A stretch of 64,000 bases of DNA. It comes from Glycomyces tritici. Its GTDB lineage: Bacteria; Actinomycetota; Actinomycetes; Mycobacteriales; Micromonosporaceae. Below, one piece after another: positions 32,544 through 42,456 of the stretch. Under the pieces are notes generated by a model. The model did no database searches, was not told the DNA's origin, and saw only the letters and a list, made by a program, of their open reading frames with translations. A program made the position numbers and the translations under genes. The DNA is taken from contig NZ_JAUEMJ010000001.1 in the NCBI RefSeq assembly GCF_030403505.1, positions 1-64,000 on the forward strand, written 5' to 3'. Numbering within the stretch: position 1 is the first letter of the stretch; every line of letters starts with the position of its first letter.

Positions 32544-34801
32544 CCGAACCGCGAGCCGTCGCCGAAGCACCCCACTTCCGGCAGCCCGACCCGGCGCCGA
32601 GCGAGGAGGTCGCCGCGAATGCCCCCGACGGCCTCGACGAGGGCGGGAAGACTCGGATGCTCTGGGCCGGAGGCGTATCCGTGGTCGTTCACCTGCCCGA
32701 ACGCGGACTGCCCGAAGTGCTGCACTGGGGCCGGGACCTCGGCGACCTCAGCCACCGGGATTTCGAGCAGCTGCGCCGGGCCCGCACGCGGTCGGTCTCG
32801 CCCAGCGCGCTCGACGCCCCCTGGCCCCTCACCCTCGTACCGGGCGAGCAGGACGGGTGGGAAGGCCGTCCCGGGTTCGCCGCGCACCGCGCCGGCCGGG
32901 CCCAGTACCCCCGGTGGACCGTCGCCGACTCGGGATTCGAGACCGACGTCGACACCGGGACGCTGCACCTCCGCGCCGAGGCCCCCGGCCTCCTCCTGCG
33001 CAGCGAGCTGCGTCTGGACGACGCCGGGGTGCTCCGCGCCGCGCACGAACTGGTCAACACGGGAGACCGGCCGTTGTCGCTCGCGGCGCTCGAGGCCGTG
33101 ATGCCCGTCGACGACCGCGCCGCGGAAGTCCTCGACTTCACCGGGCGCTGGACCCGCGAGCGCGTCCCCCAGCGCGGTCCTCTCGCACAGGGCAGCCGCG
33201 TGCGGGAGACGCGGCGCGGACGCACCGGCCACGACGCCCCGTTCGCCCTCGTCCTGGGCACCCCCGGCTTCGACACCGCCGCAGGCGAACTGTGGGCGGT
33301 CCACCTCGCATGGAGCGGCGATGCCGTCTACCGCCACGACGCCCTCCCCGAGGCGCGGACCGTCCTCGGTGCGGGACCCCTGCTGCGCCCCGGCGAGATC
33401 GAGCTCGCCCCCGGCGAGTCGTTCCGCACCCCCGACGCCGTGTTCGTATGGAGCGACCGGGGCCTCGACGGCCTCGGCGACCGCTTCCACCGCTCGCTGC
33501 GGGCCCGGCCCTCGCACCCGCGCGGGCCCCGCCCGGTCGTGCTGAACACCTGGGAGGCCGTCTACTTCAAGCACGACCTCGCCCGGCTGGAGACGCTGGC
33601 GCGCACGGCCGCCGGCATCGGCGTGGAGCGGTTCGTGCTCGACGACGGCTGGTTCCGAGGCCGCCGGGACGACACCGCCGGCCTCGGGGACTGGACCGTC
33701 GACCCCGGGGTCTGGCCCCAGGGGCTGCATCCGATCGTGCGCACCGTCCGCTCCCTCGGCATGCAGTTCGGCCTGTGGTTCGAGCCCGAGATGGTCAACC
33801 CCGACTCCGACCTCGCGCGCGAGCACCCCGAATGGCTGCTCCAGCCCCCGTCGACGCGGGCGTGGCGCGGCCAGTACGCGCTCGACCTGACCCGCCCCGA
33901 CGCGTTCGACTACCTCCTCGGCTCGATATCGGCGCTCGTCGGGGAGTACGAGCTCGACTACATCAAGTGGGACCAGAACCGGGACCTCATCGAGGCCGTC
34001 CATGATGGACGCGCGAACGTCCACCGGCACACCGAGGCCGTCTACCGGCTCCTGGACCGGCTCCGGGCCCTGCACCCGTCGCTGGAGATCGAATCCTGCG
34101 CCTCCGGCGGCGCCCGCGTCGACCTCGGCATCCTCGACCGCACCGACCGGGTGTGGGCGTCCGACACCAACGACCCCCTGGAGCGGTTGGCGATCCAGCG
34201 GTGGACCGAGCTGCTGCTGCCGCTCGAACTCATCGGATCGCACATCGGCCCGCCGACCGCGCACACCACCCATCGCGCGGCGGGCCTGGACTTCCGGATC
34301 GCGACCGCGCTGTTCGGCTCCGCGGGCATCGAATGGGACATCACCGCCTGCACCCCAGGCGAACTCGACCGGCTGCGCCACGGCATCGCCTGCTACCGGC
34401 GCCTGCGCGGCCTGCTCCACACCGGGACGCTCAGCCACCTCGACACCGGCGACGACGGGACGACCGCCACCGCCGTCGTCAACGACGACCGCACCCACGC
34501 GGTCATCCGCGTCGCCCGGCACGCCACCGGGAACCGCGCACTCGCCACCGCGCTCCGCATACCCGGCCTCGACCCCGACGGCCGGTACCGGGTCGCGCCC
34601 GTCCTCGAGCTGCCGGTGCCGCGCGGACTCGACGAAGTGCCCCCGCCCTGGCTGGAGCACGGTCCCCTGCTGCTCCCCGGCGCGGTCATCGCCGATGTGG
34701 GAGTGCAGCTCCCGCTCCTCGCCCCCGGCGAGGCGATCATCCTCGAATTGCAGCGCGAGCCGAAAGCCCTAGGATCAGACGGGACCCGCCGAGAGCCATG
34801 A
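32540..34801 (+). CDS. GH36 alpha-galactosidase
   Basis: 753 residues, no signal peptide (cytoplasmic). Bacterial-type GH36: N-terminal beta-sandwich (to about 325), TIM barrel with LDDGWFRGRRDD, nucleophile Asp in YIKWDQNR (about 478), acid/base Asp in SDTNDPLER (about 542) and a C-terminal beta domain. Removes terminal alpha-galactose from oligosaccharides such as raffinose- or galactomannan-type sugars; xyloglucan itself carries beta-galactose, so this gene widens the substrate range. ATG 32540 with GAGGAG overlaps the ROK stop by 4 bases. Confidence 0.92.
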   Translation: MTEPRAVAEAPHFRQPDPAPSEEVAANAPDGLDEGGKTRMLWAGGVSVVVHLPERGLPEVLHWGRDLGDLSHRDFEQLRRARTRSVSPSALDAPWPLTLVPGEQDGWEGRPGFAAHRAGRAQYPRWTVADSGFETDVDTGTLHLRAEAPGLLLRSELRLDDAGVLRAAHELVNTGDRPLSLAALEAVMPVDDRAAEVLDFTGRWTRERVPQRGPLAQGSRVRETRRGRTGHDAPFALVLGTPGFDTAAGELWAVHLAWSGDAVYRHDALPEARTVLGAGPLLRPGEIELAPGESFRTPDAVFVWSDRGLDGLGDRFHRSLRARPSHPRGPRPVVLNTWEAVYFKHDLARLETLARTAAGIGVERFVLDDGWFRGRRDDTAGLGDWTVDPGVWPQGLHPIVRTVRSLGMQFGLWFEPEMVNPDSDLAREHPEWLLQPPSTRAWRGQYALDLTRPDAFDYLLGSISALVGEYELDYIKWDQNRDLIEAVHDGRANVHRHTEAVYRLLDRLRALHPSLEIESCASGGARVDLGILDRTDRVWASDTNDPLERLAIQRWTELLLPLELIGSHIGPPTAHTTHRAAGLDFRIATALFGSAGIEWDITACTPGELDRLRHGIACYRRLRGLLHTGTLSHLDTGDDGTTATAVVNDDRTHAVIRVARHATGNRALATALRIPGLDPDGRYRVAPVLELPVPRGLDEVPPPWLEHGPLLLPGAVIADVGVQLPLLAPGEAIILELQREPKALGSDGTRREP

Positions 34802-34820
34802 CCCGCAGTGGAGTGCATGC

Positions 34821-35888
34821 ATGACGCCGAACCGTTCGCTGCGAACCGACCGCGAATCCACCGCCGACCGGCTGCCCGCCGAACCCCGCGCGAAGCTCCG
34901 CGCAGCATTCGCGATGGCCCCGGAGTCCCTGCGGACGCAGGTCTTCAGCCCTGAACAGCTCGACGCGCTCGGCCGCCGGCTCGACCTCGCGCCGACCGTG
35001 CTGCAGAGCCGATCGGATGTCGAGCGGCTTCCAGGAGCCGACCGCCTCGAACTCCTCATCACCGGATGGGGGTGCCCGGTGCTCGACGAGGCGCTGCTGG
35101 AGCGCCTTCCCGCGCTCCGGTACGTCATCCACAGCGCAGGATCGGTCAAACCCTTCGTCACCGACGCCCTCTGGGAACGGGGCGTCCACGTCTCCTCGCA
35201 AGCGGCGGCGAACGCCGTCCCGGTGGCCGAGTACACGGTCGCGATGATCGTGCTCGCGAACAAGGGCGTCTTCACCATGGCCAGGCGCGCCCAGCGCGGC
35301 GAACCCGACCCCGACATCCGCACCGAGCTCGCCGGCGCCGGCAACTACGGCAAAGTCGTCGGGGTCATCGGCGCCTCACAGGTCGGCGCCCTGGTCCTGC
35401 GGATGCTCGCCGCCTACGACCTGCGACTCCTGGTCGCCGACCCGACGCTCGACGAGGCCGGGGCCGCCGCCCTCGGGGCGAGGCTCGTCCCGCTCGACGC
35501 CCTGGTGCGCGAGAGCGACGTGGTCAGCGTGCACGCGCCCTCGCTCCCCGAAACGCACGGCCTCATCGGCACTGACGAGTTGGACGCCATGCGGCCCGGG
35601 GCCACGCTCATCAACACCTCGCGCGCCGAACTCGTCGACCAGGACGCCCTCCTGCGCGTCGCCGCGACCGGGCGCATCTCGGCGATCCTGGACCTGGTCC
35701 ATGTCGGTGCGAGCGGTCGGGCACTCGCCCGATTGGACAACGTCGTCGTGACCCCACACCTCGCAGGATCAGTAGGCGTCGAACTCCACCGCCTGGGGGC
35801 CGGCGCCCTCGACGAAGTCCGTCGCGCCACCGACGGCGCCCCGCTGCAGCACCCCGTCGACCCCCGCAACCTCGCACGCTCCGCCTGA
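34821..35888 (+). CDS. D-2-hydroxyacid dehydrogenase family protein
   Basis: 355 residues. NAD-binding domain with [16 protein letters not shown] (a variant Rossmann loop), [13 protein letters not shown] carrying the conserved Arg, and TPHLAGS with the catalytic His. The usual acid residue region reads [12 protein letters not shown], less typical than in lactate or phosphoglycerate dehydrogenases. It probably reduces or oxidises a sugar-derived 2-hydroxyacid. ATG 34821; 19 bases after GH36 and 20 before the next gene, so co-transcribed. The substrate is not predictable. Confidence 0.8.
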   Translation: MTPNRSLRTDRESTADRLPAEPRAKLRAAFAMAPESLRTQVFSPEQLDALGRRLDLAPTVLQSRSDVERLPGADRLELLITGWGCPVLDEALLERLPALRYVIHSAGSVKPFVTDALWERGVHVSSQAAANAVPVAEYTVAMIVLANKGVFTMARRAQRGEPDPDIRTELAGAGNYGKVVGVIGASQVGALVLRMLAAYDLRLLVADPTLDEAGAAALGARLVPLDALVRESDVVSVHAPSLPETHGLIGTDELDAMRPGATLINTSRAELVDQDALLRVAATGRISAILDLVHVGASGRALARLDNVVVTPHLAGSVGVELHRLGAGALDEVRRATDGAPLQHPVDPRNLARSA

Positions 35889-35908
35889 ACGAGAGAGGCC
35901 GCTCCCCC

Positions 35909-37621
35909 ATGCCCGACCCGACCGACGACACCCCGCGCGACCCCCTCGCCCTGGACTACAACGGCTGGCTGTTCTGGCAGCACGCCACACCGGAACAGCA
36001 GCAGGCGCAGCTGCGGCGGCAAGAGGGCATCCTCCGCCGCGCCAAGGGCGCCATCGGGGAGCGCACCTTCATCTCCGAACTGGCGATGGTCGAGCCGACC
36101 GAGTTCACCCTCGGGAGCGACTCCTATGTCGCGGCGCACGCCTACATCACCGGCACCGTCAACCTGGGCGACGACTGCACCGTCAACGCGTTCACCGTCG
36201 TCCGCGGCACCGTGACCTGCGGCGACGGGGTGCGGATCGGCGCCCACACCTCGATCCTCGGATTCAACCACTCCACCGCGCCCGACCGGCGGATCTACCT
36301 CCAGGCGAGCACCGAGACCGGGATCAGCATCGGCGAGGACGTCTGGATCGGGTCGAACGTCGTCATCGTCGACGGCGTGAACATCGGATCCCACGCCGTC
36401 ATCGGCGCCGGCTCGGTCGTCACCGCCGACGTCCCCGACTGGGCGATCGTCGCGGGCAACCCCGCCCGCTTCATCCGGGACCGCCGGGCACCGCGCAAGG
36501 CCGGACGGCACGAACTGGCCGCGGCACTGCGCGACTTCGGCGCCACCGCACGCGAGCAGGTCGGCGCGATCATCGCCCGCAGCTGGGAACCCGACGCGCT
36601 CGCCGCCGACGGGACCAGCCCCGGCCGCTACGTCGATGCCCCCGGATCCCAAGCAACGCTGCGCGCGCACGCCGACGCAGTCGAGCTCTCGATGCTGCTC
36701 ACCGCCGAACCGCCCCGACAACTCACCCGCGAGCAGCACATCGCGAGACTGCGCGAGAACCAGGACCCGGCCACCGGGCTCACACCCCTGCTCGTCGACC
36801 AGCGGCACGCCGAGGCGCCGTCCGGCTTCGACGACGGGTCCGCGCACTACCACGTCCTGAGCCTCGGCTACGCCCTCGACCTGCTGGGCAGCCGCTTCGA
36901 GCACCCGATCACGGCCGTGGAGCAGTACAGCCTCGACGAGATCATCGCGGTCCTGGACGGCCAGCCCTGGAAGGACATGGGATGGTCGGCGGGCTCGGGC
37001 GTCGACACCCTCGGCACCGCCCTGCTGTGGAACCTCCGCATCGGTGACGCCGAAACCGCCCGCCGCCAGGCGAACGTCCTGATCGGCTGGCTGCTCGCGA
37101 ACGCGCGCCGCGACACCGGCATGTGGTCGGCGCCGCGGCTCTCCGACGGCATGCTGCAAGTCGTCAACGGCTACTACCGCGCCGTCCGCGGCAGCTTCGC
37201 CCAATACGGACTCCCCGTCCCCTACCCCGAGCGGGTCATCGACGCCGTCCTCGACCACGCCCGCGACGAACGGCACTTCGGCCCGGGCCGGACCACGGCC
37301 TGCAACGCCCTCGACATCGCCCACCCACTGTGGATCGCGGCAAAGCAGACCGCCCACCGGAACGCGGAGATCGCCGCGCTCGCGCAGCGGATGGCGACCG
37401 AGACGATCGCGCGCTGGCGGCCGCACGAGGGCTTCGCGTTCCGGGTCGCCCCGCTCGGCGGCCCGCAGACCGACGAGCACCGCCCTGGCCTGCAAGGCAC
37501 CGAGATGTGGGCCGCGACCCTCTGGTACTTCGCCGACCTGGCCGGCGCCTCCGAGTCCCTCGGCTACCGCCCCGCCGGCGTGCACCGCCCCGAACCCGCG
37601 TTCGACCTCTCCGAGAGGTAA
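35909..37621 (+). CDS. Hexapeptide acyltransferase fused to an alpha-helical toroid-like domain
   Basis: 570 residues. The N-terminal part (about 50-205) is a left-handed beta-helix with hexapeptide repeats ([46 protein letters not shown]) and [11 protein letters not shown] holding a likely catalytic His, ending in [11 protein letters not shown] as in sugar O-acetyltransferases. The C-terminal part (about 240-560) is helical with Trp/Gly repeats ([37 protein letters not shown]), recalling alpha/alpha toroids of sugar-processing enzymes. I know of no standard annotation for this pairing. Third gene after GH36. It could acetylate or process a sugar; function is inference. Confidence 0.65.
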   Translation: MPDPTDDTPRDPLALDYNGWLFWQHATPEQQQAQLRRQEGILRRAKGAIGERTFISELAMVEPTEFTLGSDSYVAAHAYITGTVNLGDDCTVNAFTVVRGTVTCGDGVRIGAHTSILGFNHSTAPDRRIYLQASTETGISIGEDVWIGSNVVIVDGVNIGSHAVIGAGSVVTADVPDWAIVAGNPARFIRDRRAPRKAGRHELAAALRDFGATAREQVGAIIARSWEPDALAADGTSPGRYVDAPGSQATLRAHADAVELSMLLTAEPPRQLTREQHIARLRENQDPATGLTPLLVDQRHAEAPSGFDDGSAHYHVLSLGYALDLLGSRFEHPITAVEQYSLDEIIAVLDGQPWKDMGWSAGSGVDTLGTALLWNLRIGDAETARRQANVLIGWLLANARRDTGMWSAPRLSDGMLQVVNGYYRAVRGSFAQYGLPVPYPERVIDAVLDHARDERHFGPGRTTACNALDIAHPLWIAAKQTAHRNAEIAALAQRMATETIARWRPHEGFAFRVAPLGGPQTDEHRPGLQGTEMWAATLWYFADLAGASESLGYRPAGVHRPEPAFDLSER

Positions 37622-37713
37622 GACCCGCACACCCGGTCCCACTGTGCCGGTGTCGTTCCGGCCCGGTATGGGATAGCCTGAATGGCTACTCACTGTGCAC
37701 ACGGGAGGCCGCC

Positions 37714-38148
37714 ATGCGGATAAGTGACATACTGCGGTCCAAAGGCGCTGCCGTGGTGACCATCCGGCCCGAGGACTCGGTACGCGCCCTCGTCGCCAAG
37801 CTCGCCGAGCACAATGTCGGCGCGCTGGTCGTGAGCGCGGACGGCCGCAACGTCGCCGGCATCGTCTCGGAACGGGACGTCGCCAGGGGCCTGCACACGG
37901 ACCCTGTCCTGCTCGACGCTCCGGTCTCGCGGATCATGACCACGGACGTGCACACCCGGGCCCCTGGCGACTCCATCGAGGACCTGATGGTCCTCATGAC
38001 CCGGCAGCGCATCCGCCATGTCCCCGTGGTCACCGACGGAGACGCCCTCGTGGGCATCGTGAGCATCGGCGACGTGGTGAAAGGGCGCATCGGCCAGCTC
38101 GAATTCGAGAAGGAGCAACTCGAGGGCTACATCGCCGGGGCGGGCTGA
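37714..38148 (+). CDS. CBS-domain pair protein
   Basis: 144 residues made only of two CBS domains (RPEDSVRALVAKLAEHNVGA and VSRIMTTDVHTRAPGDSIED, each followed by a GIVSxxDV element) and a short charged tail. Such stand-alone pairs bind adenosine nucleotides and regulate other proteins. ATG 37714 has GGGAGG. A 92-bp gap from the preceding operon suggests its own transcription. The target is unknown. Confidence 0.88.
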   Translation: MRISDILRSKGAAVVTIRPEDSVRALVAKLAEHNVGALVVSADGRNVAGIVSERDVARGLHTDPVLLDAPVSRIMTTDVHTRAPGDSIEDLMVLMTRQRIRHVPVVTDGDALVGIVSIGDVVKGRIGQLEFEKEQLEGYIAGAG

Positions 38149-38222
38149 ACACCCGGCCGCCCCGCGGACGAACGCCGTGGAGCCGATCGGGTACTGCGAG
38201 CCCACCACGGCCAGGGGCGTCT

Positions 38223-39626
38223 TCAGCGCTTGGCGCCCCGGCCCGAACGGCGGGCAGTCGACGCCGCCGCGGGGCCACGCGAGACGTTGGGTGCGAGGGG
38301 GCGGTTGGGGCGTTTGGCCCTGCCTTCGCCGGACTGGGAAGGCAGCCGGGGCCAGCGTTCCATGAGGGCGTTGCGCAATTCGCGGCCGCGCGCGTTGGCG
38401 ATGCCGGTGCCGACCGTCGCGGCGAGGAGCAGCCCCGCCGAGACGAGGATCGCAAGGAGCGCCTCGGTGCGGTAGACGGCGAATTCCTCATGCGAGCCGA
38501 GTCCCATGCCTTGTCCGAGCAGGTAACCCGAGGTGCCGAACACCAGACCGCCCCCTGACAGCGCCGCGCCGACGCGCGCGAGTGGATGCGTGTGCCGCTC
38601 CACGTGATAGGCGAGCAGGTCGTGGGCCGGGCTCGCGGACCGCGGGTCGGCCAGCAGCGCGAGGAGGTCGGCGCGTTCGGCCCGCCGCTGCTGCCACTCC
38701 AGCAGTACGCCGACCGCCGCGAGCAGTGCGGCCAGGGGCATCGCGATCGCGAAGATCCAGAATCCCCAGGAGAGCACGCGCTCGATGAACGACGAGTAGT
38801 AGACCTCGTGGCATTCGGACTGCCCCCGCCCCGGAATGGTCCCGCAGCGCATCACCATCGAGGCCAGGAGCGCGACGAAACCCACGACGCAGAACAGGCA
38901 CGCGAGGTAGATGAAGCGCCCGCCTTTTTCGGGCCGCGACGGCGTCTGCTCGCCCTTCCCCTTGGCGCGCCGGTGCTTCGCCCGCTTCCATGCCCGGGCC
39001 TCGTCCTCGGCGGTCCAGTGGGCGGCGATCCGGACCCGGCGCCGCTCATGCGCGCGGGGCAGCCACCGGTGGCAGGCGTATCCGAGCAGACTCATGACCG
39101 CCGCGCCACCGAAGGAGAGGAAGGTAATCGTCCAGGCCTCGGTGCTGGGTTCCGTCAGCACGACGAACAGTCCGATCAAGCCCACGAGTCCGGCCAGGCC
39201 GGCGCTCACCCACCCGAAGTACTTGAGCGGCGCCGCCGGTTCGTTGATGACCGACGCGACCTGATCGGGCGCGGGCACGGCGCGGCTGGACACGCCGCGC
39301 TCGGCGGCCTTGACGAGCGCCCTGGACGTGGTCGCCTCCCGCAGGTAGCTCGCTGCAGCGGCAACGCCCGCAGTGACCAGCACGAACACCATCAACAGGC
39401 CCACGCTCAAGCGCATGAGGTGGTCGATGGCCGATTCGAGGACCGGATCGCCGAACTGGTCCTCCTCGGCGAGGAGGCCCGCGCCCAGGATCAGCACGAA
39501 CGAGCATCCCAGCCCGACCAGGAACGCGGTCAGGGAGCGGGCGCACGCATGCGCGACCTCACCGGCCGGCCCGACCCCGTACTCGTGCCAGTGCCAGGTG
39601 TTCGACCGGGCGCGATCGTCACTCAC
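38223..39626 (-). CDS. Polytopic membrane protein of unknown function
   Basis: 467 residues with about eight hydrophobic segments (for example SLTAFLVGLGCSFVLILGAG, LMRLSVGLLMVFVLVTAGVA, FIYLACLFCVVGFVALLASM, GFWIFAIAMPLAALLAAVGV) and a basic cytoplasmic loop (RRAKGKGEQTPSRPEK). The C-terminal tail is Arg/Pro-rich. No transporter or enzyme motif is recognisable. A pair of Cys in MVMRCGTIPGRGQSECHEV probably faces outside. It starts at ATG 39626. Confidence 0.65.
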   Translation of the reverse strand: MSDDRARSNTWHWHEYGVGPAGEVAHACARSLTAFLVGLGCSFVLILGAGLLAEEDQFGDPVLESAIDHLMRLSVGLLMVFVLVTAGVAAAASYLREATTSRALVKAAERGVSSRAVPAPDQVASVINEPAAPLKYFGWVSAGLAGLVGLIGLFVVLTEPSTEAWTITFLSFGGAAVMSLLGYACHRWLPRAHERRRVRIAAHWTAEDEARAWKRAKHRRAKGKGEQTPSRPEKGGRFIYLACLFCVVGFVALLASMVMRCGTIPGRGQSECHEVYYSSFIERVLSWGFWIFAIAMPLAALLAAVGVLLEWQQRRAERADLLALLADPRSASPAHDLLAYHVERHTHPLARVGAALSGGGLVFGTSGYLLGQGMGLGSHEEFAVYRTEALLAILVSAGLLLAATVGTGIANARGRELRNALMERWPRLPSQSGEGRAKRPNRPLAPNVSRGPAAASTARRSGRGAKR

Positions 39627-39689
39627 CAGGGGCTCCTTCGCTCGGGATCGGCCTCCGCCGCATCCTACGAGCGGCGCACCACCGCGACG

Positions 39690-40814
39690 TCAGGAGTCCA
39701 GGTCGCTTCGCAGGCGGCGTACCGCGACGAGCGCCGTGGCCTGCACTTCAGTCGTCGGGCCGTCGGCGTCGGCGGTGTGGGTGCGGCGTTCCAGCGCTGC
39801 CAGTGCCGCGTCGGCGGGCTCGAGGTCGACGGGTTCCCGATCGCCGTTCGACAGCAGGCGGGTGAGCTGCTGCTCATAGGCGTCGGTCGCCGCGTCGATC
39901 GCCGTGGCGCAGTCTTGGCGGTAGGCGGACTCGAGCGAATGGTCGGGCATGGCGACCCGGGCGGGGCCGTCGAGGAGGTCCGCGAGAGCGCGGGTGGAGC
40001 GGCCGACCCGCTGGTTCAGCTCGAACGCCGCGTTGAACCGGTCGAGCGCGTCGGTGTACTCCCCGGTCGTCTGGGGATTGAGCCGGAGGCTGTCGCGTGC
40101 CCGGTGGAGTGCCGAACGGGTCTCGGTCGAGTGGTCGCTGAGGCGCTTCGCCTGGGCCGACCAGGTGCGGGCCCCTTCGTGCCCGGCGTCCTCGCGCAAG
40201 GCGGCGGCGATCTCGCGCAGGAGGTCGACGGCCGCGGCGCCGTCGCGACGGATGCGGCCGCCGACCGACAGCACCCGCGCGGGCGGTTTGATCAGCAGGT
40301 TCACCCCCATGCCGATCCCGGCGCCCAGCGCGGTCTCGAGCAGGCGGACCAGGACGAACGGTTCTTGGACGCTGTCGACCGCGATCATGAACAGGGCGGT
40401 GAACGGCACGTAGAGGCCCTGGTCGCTGAGCCGGGGCCAGCAGCTGACCAGGAAGGCGACCGGCACGCCCACGGCGAGGGCGAGTTCCTTGCCGGGCGTG
40501 ACGGCGACCGCCAGGACGGCGACCAGGACGCCGAATCCGACGGCGGCCATCTGCCGCAGCCCGGTCAGGACCGACCAGTGCACCGTCGGCCTGACCACGG
40601 CCAATGCGGCCCAAGGCGCCAGGTACGGCTGCGGAAGGGTCAGCACGTGGGCGGCGACGAACCAGGCGAGCACGGTCGCGATGGCGGCCTTGAGCGCCTG
40701 CACCGCGGTCTCCTGCGCCCACGTGCCGCTGCGCGGCAGGTCGCGCGTGAAGTGCCACGCCCCGCGAAGATCGTCCGTGACGCCGTCGCGTACCTCGTTC
40801 CAGATCATCCGCAC
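39690..40814 (-). CDS. FUSC / aromatic acid exporter family membrane protein
   Basis: 374 residues. N-terminal membrane half with about six short helices (ALKAAIATVLAWFVAAHVLT, PWAALAVVRPTVHWSVLTGL, AVTPGKELALAVGVPVAF) including the family-typical Ala-Val-Arg-Pro-Thr turn. A soluble helical C-terminal half follows (about 185-374). It resembles FUSC/ArAE proteins linked to export of aromatic acids; direction and substrate are inferred from the family. Confidence 0.8.
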   Translation of the reverse strand: MRMIWNEVRDGVTDDLRGAWHFTRDLPRSGTWAQETAVQALKAAIATVLAWFVAAHVLTLPQPYLAPWAALAVVRPTVHWSVLTGLRQMAAVGFGVLVAVLAVAVTPGKELALAVGVPVAFLVSCWPRLSDQGLYVPFTALFMIAVDSVQEPFVLVRLLETALGAGIGMGVNLLIKPPARVLSVGGRIRRDGAAAVDLLREIAAALREDAGHEGARTWSAQAKRLSDHSTETRSALHRARDSLRLNPQTTGEYTDALDRFNAAFELNQRVGRSTRALADLLDGPARVAMPDHSLESAYRQDCATAIDAATDAYEQQLTRLLSNGDREPVDLEPADAALAALERRTHTADADGPTTEVQATALVAVRRLRSDLDS

Positions 40815-40896
40815 CGGTTGCCCGGCGCAGCGGACTTTATCCCCGACCAGGACCGGTCAGGACGCAGCCGATCAGCGGCGATCCTTGCCGGTTGCC

Positions 40897-41265
40897 TCAG
40901 TCGGGGATCGGGGTCTGCTGGTACAGCGCCAGCCGCCATCCTTCAGGGCTGCGCAGGTACGTCGAGGACATCAACGCCTTGAACGGCGCCTCGGGGTCCT
41001 CGCGCCAGGCCCTGGCGGTGTAGACCAGGGCGGCGACGTCGTCCCCGAGTGGAAGGAACTGGACGTCGCTGAGTGCATAGCCGGCCCAGGGCGGCGCGCT
41101 GACCAGGGAGGCGACGACGCCTTCGCGGTCGAGGGCGACGCCGTTCGCCAAGACCATGCGGCCGTCCGCGGTCATGGTCGACCCGTAGAAGTCCGCGCCG
41201 GCGCCCGAGCAGAGCGCGTTCCAGCCTGAGCGTTCGAGATCGAGCAGTTCGTCGAAGGCTTCCAT
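40897..41265 (-). CDS. SnoaL/DUF4440-like small protein
   Basis: 122 residues of the NTF2-like cone fold: DLERSGWNALCSGAGADFYG, then MTADGRMVLANGVALDREGV, then DVAALVYTARAWRED and YLRSPEGWRLALYQQTPI. Such proteins are small-molecule binders or isomerases; no catalytic site stands out. Start ATG 41265 is chosen because the fold begins there; the ribosome binding site is weak. It sits beside a GNAT gene on the same strand, 44 bases away. Confidence 0.75.
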   Translation of the reverse strand: MEAFDELLDLERSGWNALCSGAGADFYGSTMTADGRMVLANGVALDREGVVASLVSAPPWAGYALSDVQFLPLGDDVAALVYTARAWREDPEAPFKALMSSTYLRSPEGWRLALYQQTPIPD

Positions 41266-41309
41266 GCCCACAACATAGCGGCCGGTGCGCTCCCGCGGTC
41301 CGCTGCCGC

Positions 41310-41807
41310 TCACAGGGCCTTCTCCATGCACACCAGTTGATCCCGCTCCTCCCACGATTCGACGGCGGTGAAACCGAGCCGCTCGTACAGAGCGATCGCG
41401 TCGACCCGCCACCGCCACACCGACAGCCGCACCGTGCCGACCCCGCTCTCGGCAGCGTGCACGAGCGCGGCACCGACGAGGCCCGAGGCGACGCCCCGGC
41501 CCCGGAACGCCGGGTCGGTCCAGAGCCGCTTGACCTCTGACCGGCCGCCGGCGGGGGCGGTCACCACCAGGCAGCCCACGGCCGTGTCGCCGATCGAGGC
41601 GACCAGCACGACATCGCGGGCGAACGCGGCCCGCGGGTCCAGGATCTCCGCCCGGTACCGGTCCGGCAAACCGTCCACGTCGGCGACGGGCTCGCCCTTC
41701 TCCGCCTCGGTCTGCAGGTGGTAGGCCGCCAGCAGCTCGGCGAACCGCTCCGCGACAGGGCCCTGACCGGGCCAGCGGACGATGGCGACCTCGCGTTGAT
41801 CAGTCAT
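41310..41807 (-). CDS. GNAT-family N-acetyltransferase
   Basis: 165 residues with the GNAT fold: acetyl-CoA loop FRGRGVASGLVGAAL (pattern R/Q-x-x-G-x-G/A), preceded by EVKRLWTDPA and followed by LSVWRWRVDAIALYERLGF. Start ATG 41807 is chosen because the reading before it has no family similarity. The substrate is unknown. Possibly co-transcribed with the downstream SnoaL-like gene. Confidence 0.85.
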   Translation of the reverse strand: MTDQREVAIVRWPGQGPVAERFAELLAAYHLQTEAEKGEPVADVDGLPDRYRAEILDPRAAFARDVVLVASIGDTAVGCLVVTAPAGGRSEVKRLWTDPAFRGRGVASGLVGAALVHAAESGVGTVRLSVWRWRVDAIALYERLGFTAVESWEERDQLVCMEKAL

Positions 41808-41908
41808 TGCGCCAGCATCACACGCCGGGTCCCGCAGGCTTGCGGCGCCCGTTCGGCCGCCGCCTTCTGGGCGCGTCCGGTGGCCTCCGAAGCACGCGGA
41901 CTCACCCC

Positions 41909-41938
41909 TTGACAAAGTTGGGTCATTAAACTTAATCT
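41909..41938 (+). promoter_or_regulatory. Promoter before the CBM2-like remnant
   Basis: TTGACA (41909-41914), 18-base spacer, TAATCT (41933-41938). It extends as TTGACAAAGT and is strikingly AT-rich for this genome; intact although the gene it drives is broken. Confidence 0.65.
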
Positions 41939-42013
41939 GCTCGAGGAGACCGACCCCCCATCGGCGGCAAGCGCCGCACCCTCACGGAATCCACTTTCCC
42001 CCCAAGGAGAGCC

Positions 42014-42313
42014 GTGAAGCGTCCAGACACCGTCCACAGAAGACGGCTGCGCCTCGCCGTCGCCGCAGCCACCGGCGTGACCGCCGGACTGGTCTGCGCT
42101 GCCAGCGCCAACGCGGCCGAAGGCTGCGAGGTGAGCGACCCGGCCGCGCCGCCGCGCGGCACCACGGCCATGGAGCAGGTCGCACACCGGCCCGGGACTG
42201 GACTGGACTGCACGACCGTCCCCGAGCGCATGGAGCCTCACGTTCCACTCCTGGGGCGGCGGCACGATCGAGTGCACCGCCTCCAAGCGACCGTGACCGG
42301 CCCCAGCGCTTGA
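42014..42313 (+). pseudogene. Remnant of a secreted CBM2-like protein
   Basis: Starts well: ATG 42014, a signal peptide (RRRLRLAVAAATGVTAGLVC...ANAA) and AEGCEVS, matching the AAQGCEVDY start of the CBM2 in the nearby GH5 enzyme. It then loses sense. In another frame (42203-42293) the text resumes as AWSLTFHSWGGGTIECTASK, like a CBM2 core strand, and stops. Frameshift(s) and internal loss are the simplest explanation. Nothing catalytic remains. The promoter survives and may now serve the isomerase operon. Confidence 0.55.
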
Positions 42314-42456
42314 TCGGCGACCTGCCCGACTGTGTGGGCGCCTGAGTGCCCACGCCGCTGCAGCGCTCCGAGACACGGCGCTCGAGCACCGACCACCGAA
42401 CGGCCGCGCCGGACCACCCGGCCGCGGCCGATCCGCCCGACCAGAAGGAGACCACC

